From CAMPKL01 sp963805925 (GTDB lineage: Bacteria; Acidobacteriota; Terriglobia; Bryobacterales; UBA6623), in contig CAWDWB010000005.1 in the NCBI GenBank assembly GCA_963805925.1, positions 124,001-188,000 of the forward strand: DNA of 64,000 bases. The letters run 5' to 3'. A program made the translations under genes and the position numbers. This document shows positions 34,728-43,103 of the stretch, one piece after another. Under the pieces are notes generated by a model. It searched no databases, was not told the origin of the DNA, and worked only from the letters and a program-made list of their open reading frames with translations. Position 1 is the first letter of the stretch. Each line of letters starts with the position of its first letter.

Positions 34728-35393
34728 GTGTTCGATTTTTTTCGTAAGATTCTCGCCAATGCAGTGGAATCGCGGGGCGCTCCGCCGCGAATCGTCGATT
34801 CGGCGCGCGAGCTTCCGTCGACGAGCCGCAAGAGCAACGGACTCAAGCATTTCTTCAACGTCTTGCCGGACCGCGGCCGGCTCGACATCCTCGACCTAGG
34901 CGGCCTCAGCCAGGCCAATCTGGGCGTGCTGAGCGAATTCGGCGGCACGGTCCACGCCGTCGATTTGCTCGGACAGTACGATCAGCATAAGCGTGAGAAT
35001 CCGGAAGCGGCTATGGATGTCGCCGCTGCCAGGGATTTCGTCGACGACTTTTTGAACTTCCCTCGCAATCAGTTCGATGCCGTTCTTGCGTGGGACTGCT
35101 TGGAGTTCCTCGATTCCGACACGGTTTACCTCGCTGTTCCGCGATTGGGAGAAGTCCTGAGGCCGGGCGGGGCGATGCTGACGTTCTTCCACACACAGGG
35201 TCGCGGCGAGTCCGTGCCGTCGTGCCGTTATCGTATTGACGGCTCGGATGAGTTGGTGCTGCAACCGCGCGACATGCGTACGCTGCCGAATACCTTCAAC
35301 AACAGGAGCTTGGAGCGCTTGTTCGAAGACTTCGACTCCATCAAGTTCTTCTTGACCCGCGACAGCATTCGCGAGGTAATCGTTTCTAGATAG
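34728..35393 (+). CDS. Class I SAM-dependent methyltransferase
   Basis: 221 residues. The SAM-binding motif I is LDILDLGGLSQANLGVL near residues 48-64, followed by the acidic loop TVHAVDLLGQYD and motif IV FDAVLAWDCLEFLDSD near 112-127, then LRPGGAMLTFFHT typical of the fold's strand 5. The first 45 residues are basic and divergent. GTG 34728 is the first in-frame start that includes FDFFRKILANAVE; an overlapping ATG at 34718 is in another frame. Substrate unknown; the bactofilin neighbour does not decide it. Confidence 0.8.
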   Translation: MFDFFRKILANAVESRGAPPRIVDSARELPSTSRKSNGLKHFFNVLPDRGRLDILDLGGLSQANLGVLSEFGGTVHAVDLLGQYDQHKRENPEAAMDVAAARDFVDDFLNFPRNQFDAVLAWDCLEFLDSDTVYLAVPRLGEVLRPGGAMLTFFHTQGRGESVPSCRYRIDGSDELVLQPRDMRTLPNTFNNRSLERLFEDFDSIKFFLTRDSIREVIVSR

Positions 35394-35412
35394 GCCGCGT
35401 CTAAGGAAATTG

Positions 35413-36477
35413 GTGAAGTCGATTCGCGAATGTTTGTTCGCTTTCGCGGCGCTGCTGGCCTTGGCGCAAGCGTCTATGGCGCAGAATGCCCAAACGCTGG
35501 TCACCGAGGCCGACGATCACTACTTCAATTTGGAATACGACGAAGCAATCCGCGATTATTATGCGGCGATGGCCGCGAGTCAACCCAGCGGCGAGGTGTG
35601 GAATCGGATCGCCACGACGATTCTATACCAGGAACTCAATCGTCTCGGCATGTTGGAGACCAGCGCCTTCCGGGGCGACAACCAGTTTCTGATCCAAGAA
35701 AAACCAAAGCCCGATCCGGAAGTGAAGAAGCGCTTCTTGGGAGCATTGGCCGAGGCTCGCCGGCTAGCTGAGGCAGTCCTGGCGAAGAATCCGAAGGACA
35801 AATCGGCGCTGTTCGTGTTGTCCCAGAACTACGCATTGGAGGCCAATTACCTTTTCATGGTCGACAAGTCGTATATCGGGGCCCTGCGGGCGGGGAACAA
35901 GGCGCGGAAGTACAGCGACGAACTGCGCGAGATCGATCCGCAGTACGTTGACGCGTATCTTGTGGCCGGGGTGCAAGAATATGTGGTCGGCAGCTTGCCT
36001 TGGGCGGTACGCGCGTTGGTGGCATTCGGCGGAATCCACGGCAGTAAGGAGAAAGGCCGCGCTTGGGTTGAGCGCGTGGCCGATGACGGCGACAAATTGC
36101 AGACTGAGGCGAAGGTGCTGTTGGCTCTGCTCTATCGAAGGGAGCGGCGGCCGCTAGACGCAGCAAAGGTGCTGGAAGGGTTGATCAAGCAGTTCCCGAG
36201 AAACTATGTATTGCGATTGGAGTTGGCCTCGATGTATCTCGATGCGAAACAGCGAGAAAAAGGGCTCGACGCCCTGCTCACAACCGATCGCATGGTGAAG
36301 AACAACGAGAATCGTTACGGCAGGATGCCGCAGCGCTTACGCGAGGCGCTGAGCCGCAAGATCAAGACAGTGCGCGAGGAGTTGCAAGAGACTCCGCAAC
36401 AGTCGGCCTACCAGGCCGTATATCCCGGCCGCGTTCGAGTCGTGGCGCCTTGCCTCGATACCGTCACATCCACCTGA
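35413..36477 (+). CDS. Secreted TPR-like helical-repeat protein
   Basis: 354 residues from GTG 35413, which is 5 bases past AAGGA; a TTG three bases earlier is less well placed. Signal peptide ECLFAFAALLALAQASMAQ. The remainder is alpha-helical with TPR-like pairs: YDEAIRDYYAAMAASQPS, AEARRLAEAVLAKNPKDKS, AKVLEGLIKQFPRNYVLRL. Proteins of this pattern are exported scaffolds in Acidobacteria. The last 24 codons overlap the convergent VWFA gene (36408-36477), an unusually long overlap, which may mean that the true end of one gene has drifted. Function unknown. Confidence 0.75.
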   Translation: MKSIRECLFAFAALLALAQASMAQNAQTLVTEADDHYFNLEYDEAIRDYYAAMAASQPSGEVWNRIATTILYQELNRLGMLETSAFRGDNQFLIQEKPKPDPEVKKRFLGALAEARRLAEAVLAKNPKDKSALFVLSQNYALEANYLFMVDKSYIGALRAGNKARKYSDELREIDPQYVDAYLVAGVQEYVVGSLPWAVRALVAFGGIHGSKEKGRAWVERVADDGDKLQTEAKVLLALLYRRERRPLDAAKVLEGLIKQFPRNYVLRLELASMYLDAKQREKGLDALLTTDRMVKNNENRYGRMPQRLREALSRKIKTVREELQETPQQSAYQAVYPGRVRVVAPCLDTVTST

Positions 36478-37997
36478 CGGAATTCTCCGTCAAAATCTTG
36501 GTCCTTGGGGTAATAAGAAAGGCTATAAACGGCTCGGAGTTCGGTTGCGATTTGGCCATAGACGGCGTCGAAATCCTCAAGGGAAGCCGCCGAGAAAACG
36601 CGGCCGCCGGCTTCGGCCGCCATATCTTTGAAACGCATGTAGGCCTCGTAAGGCCGGCTGCCCTTACTCAAGTCTGCTTCGCTTGGACCCAAGAACACGG
36701 GGTAGAGCAGCGCATTCATCTTGGCCGCTGCGCGTTTGAGGTCCGTGAAGGAAACGACTGAAGGCAGTCCGATGCCGTAAAGGCGATTGTCTAGGCCGTC
36801 GCTGATAACGACCAGGGCGTTGCGCTCGTTGGGGAGTTTGGCCAGTTCCTCGTCATAGGCCAAGATCATGGCGTCGTAGAGCGGCGAGGCGCCGGAAAGA
36901 TCGGGCAGGTCGGCGATGCGCCGCGCCAGCAAGTCCCGGTCGGTAGTCAGTCGCGACAGAACCCCAAACCAGCTATTGGCGAGCACGTAGGCGGCTATCT
37001 TGTCGTTGGGCTGGGCCACTGATAGGAAGCCGGCGGCCACCTGCTTCATCTGGTCGCGGTTTCGTTGTGTGCTGGAGCTGAGATCAAAAAGCAGCGCTAG
37101 ATTGAAGGGCGTGTCTCCGGCCTCTACGGTAGAGATGTCCTGTAGCACGCCGTTCTCACGGATCTGGAAGTCTTGCGGCCCGAGGCCGGCGATCGGCGCG
37201 CCTTGCCGATCGAAAACAGCAACTTGCAGGTTGACCAGCCTCACATCCGAGGAGAAAACCGTCTCTCCTTCTGGAGCCACCGATGCGCTAACCTCGGGCG
37301 GTTGTTGCCCGTTCGATTGAGCCGGCACAGGCCTGGTCTTCGGACCGGCCTTGATGAGTTCGTTGTAGACGGACAGCGCTTGCCAGTGCATCTTCACCGG
37401 CGCGTCGGCAGGCAGCGGCATGGATTCGATAGTGAGTCTGTCCGTTTTCTGCGATCGGATCCGTACGGCGCCGTAGGTGACGTACTCGTCCTTGAATCGG
37501 TCTTCGAGGACCCAACGTTTCTCGTCGAGTTCTCTCTCGTTGGAGGTCTTAAACCGAGGCGACGCGGGCAGCAAGACCTGCTTTGGCTCGCGAGCGGAAA
37601 TGTATCGCAGTCGAGTCGCCTCCCAGGGCGCCTTGAGGAAGATTTCCCCGGAGACCGTTTGGGCAGTGAATCGCGCGGGATAGCCGTCGAGCGAAATCTT
37701 GCCGTCCTTGGTGCGGATGTCGATCGGGGAACCGAACGGGATAGTGAGACTGATGTCCACGGGGGAGCCGTCGGACGGCTCGGCGACAATGCGAACAGTT
37801 TCCTCAAGCTGGGTCACCTTGACGTCTTGCTGTCTGGCGAGGCGGCGACCGTTGCGCATTTGCAGCTGGAATTGGCCATCGAGAGAGATTCGAACAGCTA
37901 CGGCGCCGTAGCTGTTCTCGACTTGGAACTCCGCAGCATGCAGTGGGCCCACGGAGAGAGCCAGACAAAACAATGCCGCTGCGATCGATAAACGCAC
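36408..37997 (-). CDS. VWFA-related domain protein with N-terminal beta domain
   Basis: 529 residues. GTG 37997 start with a signal peptide MRLSIAAALFCLALSVGPLHA. Residues 22-235 form a beta-rich domain (DISLTIPFGSPIDIRTKDG, LDGYPARFTAQTVSGEIFL), reminiscent of DUF4097-like beta-helical adhesin domains. The VWFA-related acidobacterial module follows: VRLVNLQVAVFDRQGAPI, GLGPQDFQIRENGVLQDI, then an A-fold with an intact MIDAS-like DLSSST near residue 309 and VVISDGLDNR near 400. Unlike the paralogue at 16712 the metal site looks complete. Secreted, probably involved in adhesion or binding. It lies divergent to nothing and 23 bases after the NeuD-like gene in the same direction is reversed, so it heads its own unit. 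Confidence 0.87.
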   Translation of the reverse strand: MRLSIAAALFCLALSVGPLHAAEFQVENSYGAVAVRISLDGQFQLQMRNGRRLARQQDVKVTQLEETVRIVAEPSDGSPVDISLTIPFGSPIDIRTKDGKISLDGYPARFTAQTVSGEIFLKAPWEATRLRYISAREPKQVLLPASPRFKTSNERELDEKRWVLEDRFKDEYVTYGAVRIRSQKTDRLTIESMPLPADAPVKMHWQALSVYNELIKAGPKTRPVPAQSNGQQPPEVSASVAPEGETVFSSDVRLVNLQVAVFDRQGAPIAGLGPQDFQIRENGVLQDISTVEAGDTPFNLALLFDLSSSTQRNRDQMKQVAAGFLSVAQPNDKIAAYVLANSWFGVLSRLTTDRDLLARRIADLPDLSGASPLYDAMILAYDEELAKLPNERNALVVISDGLDNRLYGIGLPSVVSFTDLKRAAAKMNALLYPVFLGPSEADLSKGSRPYEAYMRFKDMAAEAGGRVFSAASLEDFDAVYGQIATELRAVYSLSYYPKDQDFDGEFRQVDVTVSRQGATTRTRPGYTAW

Positions 37998-38020
37998 TCA
38001 GTAGAAATCGTAGCAGTGCT

Positions 38021-38650
38021 TCAGTCGCCGGGGATGAGTCGCGCGGGCACGCCGAACACCGTGACGCCGTTCTTCACGTCACGGACGGCGACCGAGCCGA
38101 TGCCGACAGTGGCGCCGGCGCCGACCTGAATGCCGTCTTTGACCACGGCGCCGGCCCCGATCAAAGCGCCGCGGCCGATCGAAGCCGAACCGGCGATGAC
38201 CGCTCCCGGGCCGATCGTGGCGTAGTCCTCGATCACGACGTGATGAGCAACCGACGCCCCACGGTTCAAGATCACGTTCGAGCCGACGCGAGCATGAGCC
38301 GCTACGTTGACCATCGGGCTGACAAGAGTTCCGGGGCCAAGAGAAGCCTTTTGCGAAACTCGCGCGGAGGGATGAACGAGTGTGGCGAACGCTGCGTCCC
38401 AGGCCGCGACTTTTTCAATAAAAGCGTCGCGTCTCGGAGAACCGACGGCGCAGATGACTTGGCAGGAAGCGAGCTGTTCTCGGGCCCGAGCTTCGGAGAA
38501 GATGGCCAAGCCGTCAAGCGCATGGGGGCCGTCGGGGCGCTCATCCTGGTAGAAACCGATGGGCGTGACGCCAGGTATTTCCGCGGCCCAGTCGGCGACG
38601 TCCTGTGCGAATCTTCCGGCCCCGAGGATCAACAGTTGCACCCGACTCAT
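38021..38650 (-). CDS. NeuD/PglD-type sugar O/N-acyltransferase
   Basis: 209 residues: an N-terminal Rossmann-like pocket (LLILGAGRFAQDVADWA) and a C-terminal left-handed beta-helix of hexapeptide repeats (ASLGPGTLVSPMVNVAAHA, VILNRGASVAHHVVIEDYA, ATIGPGAVIAGSASIGRGA) with the catalytic-type histidines in VAHHVVI. This architecture is that of PglD/NeuD enzymes that acetylate amino sugars made by DegT-type aminotransferases. The ATG at 38648-38650 overlaps the aminotransferase stop by 4 bases (ATGA), a classic sign of translational coupling. Together they should make an N-acylated amino-deoxy sugar. Confidence 0.9.
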   Translation of the reverse strand: MSRVQLLILGAGRFAQDVADWAAEIPGVTPIGFYQDERPDGPHALDGLAIFSEARAREQLASCQVICAVGSPRRDAFIEKVAAWDAAFATLVHPSARVSQKASLGPGTLVSPMVNVAAHARVGSNVILNRGASVAHHVVIEDYATIGPGAVIAGSASIGRGALIGAGAVVKDGIQVGAGATVGIGSVAVRDVKNGVTVFGVPARLIPGD

Positions 38651-39822
38651 GCTCGCGAGGCTCTGCCGAAGAAGGATTGCACCGCGGCGATGACGGTGTC
38701 GACCTCTTGATCCGTCATGCCTGCGTAGAGCGGCAGATTCACTACTTCGCCAAAGAGCTGCTCGGTTCGGGGCAGCGACGTGTGGAACTTGCCGAAGAAC
38801 GGTTGCAGATGATTGGGAAAGAACTGAACGGCCGAGCCGATGCTTCGCTCGGAGAGGAACTCGCGCAATTCGTCTCGCGAGTCGTCGAGGACGCGAACGA
38901 CATAGGAAAAAGGAAAAGTCTCGGCCAGGTTCCGTTGAAGCGACGCGACTTGGGGCAGAGCGGCAAATGCCCGGTCGTAGCGTTCGACGACGCTTAGCTT
39001 CTGACGACGAAACTCCGCCATGCGTCCCAGCTGGACGAGGCCAATCGCTGCGTTAACGTCGCTCATGCGGTAGCGCAGGCCGGCGCCAGTGATGGCGTAT
39101 TGCTTGGGGCCTGAGCCCGCGTGGTTGACCGACAAGGGATCGATGCCGACGTTGGTAGCAATTCGCAACCGGCCGGCGATCTCGTCATCGCTTGTGGCCG
39201 CCGCGCCGCCGAGACCGCAAGTGATGTTCTTGATGGGGTCGAAACTGAAGCAGACGATGTCACCGTGGCTGCCGATGGGCCGGCCCTTGTAGCTGGAACC
39301 AAAGGCATGAGCCGCGTCTTCGACGACCTTGAGGCCGTAGTGTTTGGCCAAGGCGAGTACGCTATCCAGGTTGCACGGTTCGCCGCCGTAGTGCACGGGC
39401 AGTAGAGCGCGTGTCCTGGCGGTGACGCGACTCGCGGCGTCGCGGACATCCATGTTCATGGTGTCGGCGAGCACTTCGCAGAAGACAGGAACGGCTCCGG
39501 CTGAAACGATTGCCTGGATCGTCGAGACGAAGGTCATCGAGGGGACGATTACCTCGTCTCCGGCGCCCAGCCCCAGAGCAGTCATGGCCGAATGCAGTGC
39601 GGCGGTGCCGCTGTCGACGGCGACAACGTGCGATGCTCCAATTTCCTCGGCGACCCTCATAGAGAAGCGGTCGGCGACCGGTCCGGATCCAAGCCAGTTG
39701 CTCTCGAAGACCCTGCCGACGGCTGCAAGTTCCGCAGGGCCAACCGATGGACGGGCCATAGGGATAGCTAGGTCCGCTTTGGTTGGACGTTCCGCTAATT
39801 GGAGCTGAGCCAGCGCGTTCAC
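38647..39822 (-). CDS. DegT/DnrJ/EryC1/StrS nucleotide-sugar aminotransferase
   Basis: A 391-residue PLP enzyme that aminates a keto-sugar nucleotide. The conserved start IPMARPSVGPAELAAVGRV, VDSGTAALHSAMTALG, GDEVIVPSMTFVSTIQAI, VEDAAHAFGSSYKG and the Schiff-base lysine in SFDPIKNITCGLGGAA near residue 208 are present. I set the start to GTG 39822 because its bases overlap the TGA stop of the preceding glycosyltransferase (GTGA); an upstream-open frame to 40188 is shadow sequence within that glycosyltransferase. It couples downstream to the NeuD-type acyltransferase. No 4,6-dehydratase is in the window. Confidence 0.93.
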   Translation of the reverse strand: MNALAQLQLAERPTKADLAIPMARPSVGPAELAAVGRVFESNWLGSGPVADRFSMRVAEEIGASHVVAVDSGTAALHSAMTALGLGAGDEVIVPSMTFVSTIQAIVSAGAVPVFCEVLADTMNMDVRDAASRVTARTRALLPVHYGGEPCNLDSVLALAKHYGLKVVEDAAHAFGSSYKGRPIGSHGDIVCFSFDPIKNITCGLGGAAATSDDEIAGRLRIATNVGIDPLSVNHAGSGPKQYAITGAGLRYRMSDVNAAIGLVQLGRMAEFRRQKLSVVERYDRAFAALPQVASLQRNLAETFPFSYVVRVLDDSRDELREFLSERSIGSAVQFFPNHLQPFFGKFHTSLPRTEQLFGEVVNLPLYAGMTDQEVDTVIAAVQSFFGRASRA

Positions 39823-40862
39823 GGTTGAGACCCTGTCCTCGCAGCCTCGATGGCTTGGAGCAGCTTCGCGACCGAATGGCTCCTCGTGGCGACTTGGGTC
39901 GCCAGATCTCGCGCCGACTCGGCGATTGCGGTTCCGCGGGCGTGATCCTGGAGCAAGTTCCTTGCGATCAACGGCATCTGGGCCAACTCCGCCTCCAAGT
40001 AGTGCTGACCCGGCAGGAAAGGTTCGGGGCGATAAAGCGGTTCGGAAAGGATCACGGCGCCGTTGGCGGCGCCCAAGAACATCCGCAGGCCGGAGTAGTC
40101 GCCGGGGGTTCGCGGAACGTTGAGCAGGATCTTGGTTCGGTTCAATAGCTTGGTCCGATTCTCGCCCCAGTATTGCGGATCTTCCCAACTGCCTGCGACG
40201 GTAACTTGGATGCCGCTCCCGCGCAGAAAGTTGATCGCCCGGCGGCGCCTTGCCGTACGAACGTCACCGAGAAACAACACACCGATATCGCGCTCCAGGC
40301 CCAGGTCTCTTCCGTGTTGTTGGCCGCAGCCCAACGGGATGAAGCTGCTCAAGATCCCTTGCTCGTGCAGGAATTCTTGACGGCCGCGCGTGGAGACGGC
40401 CAGCAGGTCGACGATACCCTCTTGGTGCAGGCGTCTAATGGTAGAGAAATTGGTGTAAGGGTCGGTTGCGCGCGGATCTCTTAGAACGATCTTGCCGATC
40501 TCGCGCAGCTCTAACTTGGGGCGGGGCAGATCGCTTGCGCGAGAGGGAGGCAGCGGCTCCCAATGCCAAATCGCAACGAACGGCCTTTGCCCCTTGGGGG
40601 TCTGGCGTAATTGTCGAATGATTTGAGGACGCCAGGCGGCGTTGCCGAGAAAGATGAGGACATCCGCGGCAGATAGGTCCGCCGACTCAGCGGCGACGGG
40701 AATAAGCGGAAAACCTTGACGGCGGATCTCTTCCGCGACGAACTCCGGCTCCACCGCGCCGCCCGCTATGGGGCGGCAGATCGCGGCGATTGTCGGGCGT
40801 CCAAGAGAACGCTCCCGTGCCGTCTTGGCGACAGCGACAGCCGGTGTCATGAACCAGGCCAT
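39819..40862 (-). CDS. Glycosyltransferase, CgeB / GT1-like
   Basis: 347 residues from ATG 40862 (an ATG at 40850 is an alternative). A two-Rossmann GT-B protein: the first half contains DVLIFLGNAAWRPQIIRQL, and the second half ends with the donor-binding pattern NRTKILLNVPRTPGDYSG, LRMFLGAANGAVILSEPLY and PFLPGQHYLEAELAQMP, as in the glycosyl transferases group 1 / CgeB group. The first 47 codons of the longer frame to 41003 cross the divergent promoter region and look non-coding. It is translationally coupled to the aminotransferase (GTGA overlap), so the sugar it transfers may be the amino sugar made by the two next enzymes. Confidence 0.82.
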   Translation of the reverse strand: MAWFMTPAVAVAKTARERSLGRPTIAAICRPIAGGAVEPEFVAEEIRRQGFPLIPVAAESADLSAADVLIFLGNAAWRPQIIRQLRQTPKGQRPFVAIWHWEPLPPSRASDLPRPKLELREIGKIVLRDPRATDPYTNFSTIRRLHQEGIVDLLAVSTRGRQEFLHEQGILSSFIPLGCGQQHGRDLGLERDIGVLFLGDVRTARRRRAINFLRGSGIQVTVAGSWEDPQYWGENRTKLLNRTKILLNVPRTPGDYSGLRMFLGAANGAVILSEPLYRPEPFLPGQHYLEAELAQMPLIARNLLQDHARGTAIAESARDLATQVATRSHSVAKLLQAIEAARTGSQP

Positions 40863-40949
40863 TATCCCATAGGGACGGATTCGATCGGACCGTAGCGCGT
40901 GATAGCATTGACCAAAGCGCGCCCTAGCTGGGCCGTTACCCTCTAACCC

Positions 40950-43103
40950 ATGGCGACAGGAATCGAGGCTCGTGACTCGGCCGATAGAGAATCCTCCGCC
41001 CAACCCCGCTTCTCTGCGAAAGTCACCGGTTGGCTCTTAGCAGGCTGGGTTAGCCTGTTCACCTTTCTGATGGTCGGGCCGACTCGCGGCTACTTCGATT
41101 ACTTCGCGGAGAGAGATCCGCGGTTCCGATTTGTGTTGGGCGGACTGCTGGCGGGGCTGCTCATCGCCGCCTGGGCGTATTCCAAGGTGCGGGCCACTGG
41201 GCTCTGGAAGCGAGAGCCGGTTGTCTTGGCCGGAGTCGCGTTGGCGCTGACCGCCGTCTACGCGCCTTGGGGCCTGGTGCTGATCAGCTTGATGGCGGTG
41301 TCGTTTTTCGTTATGGGGAAAACGGTCCTGGACCGTTTGGGAGTCTCCTACGATTCGACCTCGGCTGAACTCGCGCTTAGCATCGGGGCAGGTGTCGGTC
41401 TGCTGGTCGTCGTGCTGATTCCCATCGGCCTGGCCGGCCTCTACGGAAGAGCCCTGTTTGCGGCCCTGCTGCTGGTTCCGCTCGTCTTGTTTCACAAGAG
41501 AGTGCGCGAACTCGGCGCTTGCCTGGCGAGTCTCAACCGCGCTTGGTTAGAGACGCCGGAAGTCCGGTTGCCCCTGGTGGGCGTTTCCGTGGTTTTCGTC
41601 GCTTTTTTGGAGGTCATTCTTGCTCTTGCGGCGGTGACCCCCACAATCACCCAGGACGCGACTTTCTACCATGTGCCGGCGGCGCAATACTACCTGGACT
41701 CGGGTTATCTCGCGCCGCTCCCTGGCTTGCCGGTGGAGATCACCGGCCGCAATCTGTTCAGCGTGGGTCATTCGACGTCGTACTCGTATTACCCGCAGTC
41801 TTATGAGGAATTGCTGACCGTGGCGCTTGGCTTGGGCGGATGGCCGGCGATGCAACTCACCGGACCGCTCTTTTACTTGCTGGGTTTGCTGGCCGTCTCT
41901 GCTATTGGTCGAGCGGTCGGCCTGACGCGGTTTGAACGGGTCATCGGTTTGGTGGGGGCGATGAGCTTGCCCTTTGCGCACTGGAGCGGCTCGACCATCA
42001 AGAACGACATGGCGACGGCTTCGTTCCAGATGCTGGCGCTCTATTGCGTCTTGCAATCGCGCAAGAAAATGCCGCCAGTCTGGCTGGTTCTCGCCGCTAC
42101 ATTTCTTGGGCTGAGTTTTGGAACGAAGCATATTGCTTTGTTCGGCGGCATACCGATTGCCTTGCTGATTATCTGGGATCTGTGGAGCAGCGAAAGGCGC
42201 TGGAAGTGGACGGCGATCGTGGCCCTCGCGTTCGCGCTATCGGGCACGTTTTGGCATGCCAGGGCCTACGTCTTGAAGGGCAGTCCCGTCTATCCCGCCA
42301 ATGTATCCGCGGCTTCCTACCAATATCGGGCGACGGACCGCAGCGAGGTGCCTCGTTCCCAGGCCTATCTGACATACCTTTGGATCGCTCATTTCGAAGG
42401 CTCCAAGGTGATTGAGTTGCCGATGACGACGCCCTGCGGTCTTTTTTTGGCCTTCCTCGTCATCGCCTGGCCGCTGACGCGCAAGCGAACGTCGACGGCT
42501 ACCTGGGCGATCGCGCTGTATCTGGCGCTTTATTACGCCTACTGGGTTTGGGTGTGGGGCGTACTGCGATACGGAATTGCCCCATTCTTTGTTGTCGCGA
42601 TGTTGATCGGCGGACGCGCTGCGGCGCTATGGCTCCAAAGCGGCCGGACAAATCGGTTATTGGTTACCTGGGGGCTGGCGCTGGGCTTGTTGGCGGCCGT
42701 GGCGCCGATTCTCGTCTCCGAGGTCAATCCGCCACAGGTTCGCTACTTGAGCGGCGCACTCGATCGGGACGGCTATTTAGAAGAGGCAAACCGCTTCTAC
42801 CCGAGTATGCGTGAACTCAAACGACTGATGAAGCCGGATGAGTCGGCGATCAGTATCGGGAATTGTGCGATTTCCTATTTCGAAGATCCTAGCCGACTCC
42901 AGTGCATCTCGTTTTCCGTTTCCCGACCAACGGTTTGGGCAAGCTTGGTCGACGTTCTGCGACGGCACACGCCCAACTACCTGGTTGTATCCGGCCCTGC
43001 CGCCGACGAACAACTGGCCGACGTCATCGCTGAAGTCGGTTTTCACCCCGTCTACGAAGACCCGTTCTTCCGGATCTATGCCCACGCCAAACCCGGCGGC
43101 TAG
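40950..43103 (+). CDS. Large GT-C-like membrane glycosyltransferase
   Basis: 717 residues with about twelve to fourteen transmembrane helices (WLLAGWVSLFTFLMVG, VLGGLLAGLLIAAWAY, LALSIGAGVGLLVVVLIPIG and more). The extracytoplasmic loop after the sixth helix, AAVTPTITQDATFYHVPAA and YLDSGYLAPLPG, carries an acidic residue in the position used by ArnT/PMT-type GT-C enzymes that take sugar from polyprenyl phosphate. A soluble C-terminal tail of about 120 residues ends GFHPVYEDPFFRIYAHA. Divergent from the glycosyltransferase trio, with an 87-base gap, and it overlaps the convergent phosphorylase gene by 4 bases. Probably acts in surface polysaccharide or glycoprotein assembly. Confidence 0.75.
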   Translation: MATGIEARDSADRESSAQPRFSAKVTGWLLAGWVSLFTFLMVGPTRGYFDYFAERDPRFRFVLGGLLAGLLIAAWAYSKVRATGLWKREPVVLAGVALALTAVYAPWGLVLISLMAVSFFVMGKTVLDRLGVSYDSTSAELALSIGAGVGLLVVVLIPIGLAGLYGRALFAALLLVPLVLFHKRVRELGACLASLNRAWLETPEVRLPLVGVSVVFVAFLEVILALAAVTPTITQDATFYHVPAAQYYLDSGYLAPLPGLPVEITGRNLFSVGHSTSYSYYPQSYEELLTVALGLGGWPAMQLTGPLFYLLGLLAVSAIGRAVGLTRFERVIGLVGAMSLPFAHWSGSTIKNDMATASFQMLALYCVLQSRKKMPPVWLVLAATFLGLSFGTKHIALFGGIPIALLIIWDLWSSERRWKWTAIVALAFALSGTFWHARAYVLKGSPVYPANVSAASYQYRATDRSEVPRSQAYLTYLWIAHFEGSKVIELPMTTPCGLFLAFLVIAWPLTRKRTSTATWAIALYLALYYAYWVWVWGVLRYGIAPFFVVAMLIGGRAAALWLQSGRTNRLLVTWGLALGLLAAVAPILVSEVNPPQVRYLSGALDRDGYLEEANRFYPSMRELKRLMKPDESAISIGNCAISYFEDPSRLQCISFSVSRPTVWASLVDVLRRHTPNYLVVSGPAADEQLADVIAEVGFHPVYEDPFFRIYAHAKPGG

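Noticed and set aside
38647..40188. Longer start of the DegT-type aminotransferase
   Set aside because: The first 119 codons overlap the coupled glycosyltransferase in another frame; the GTG at 39822 gives the normal family length.
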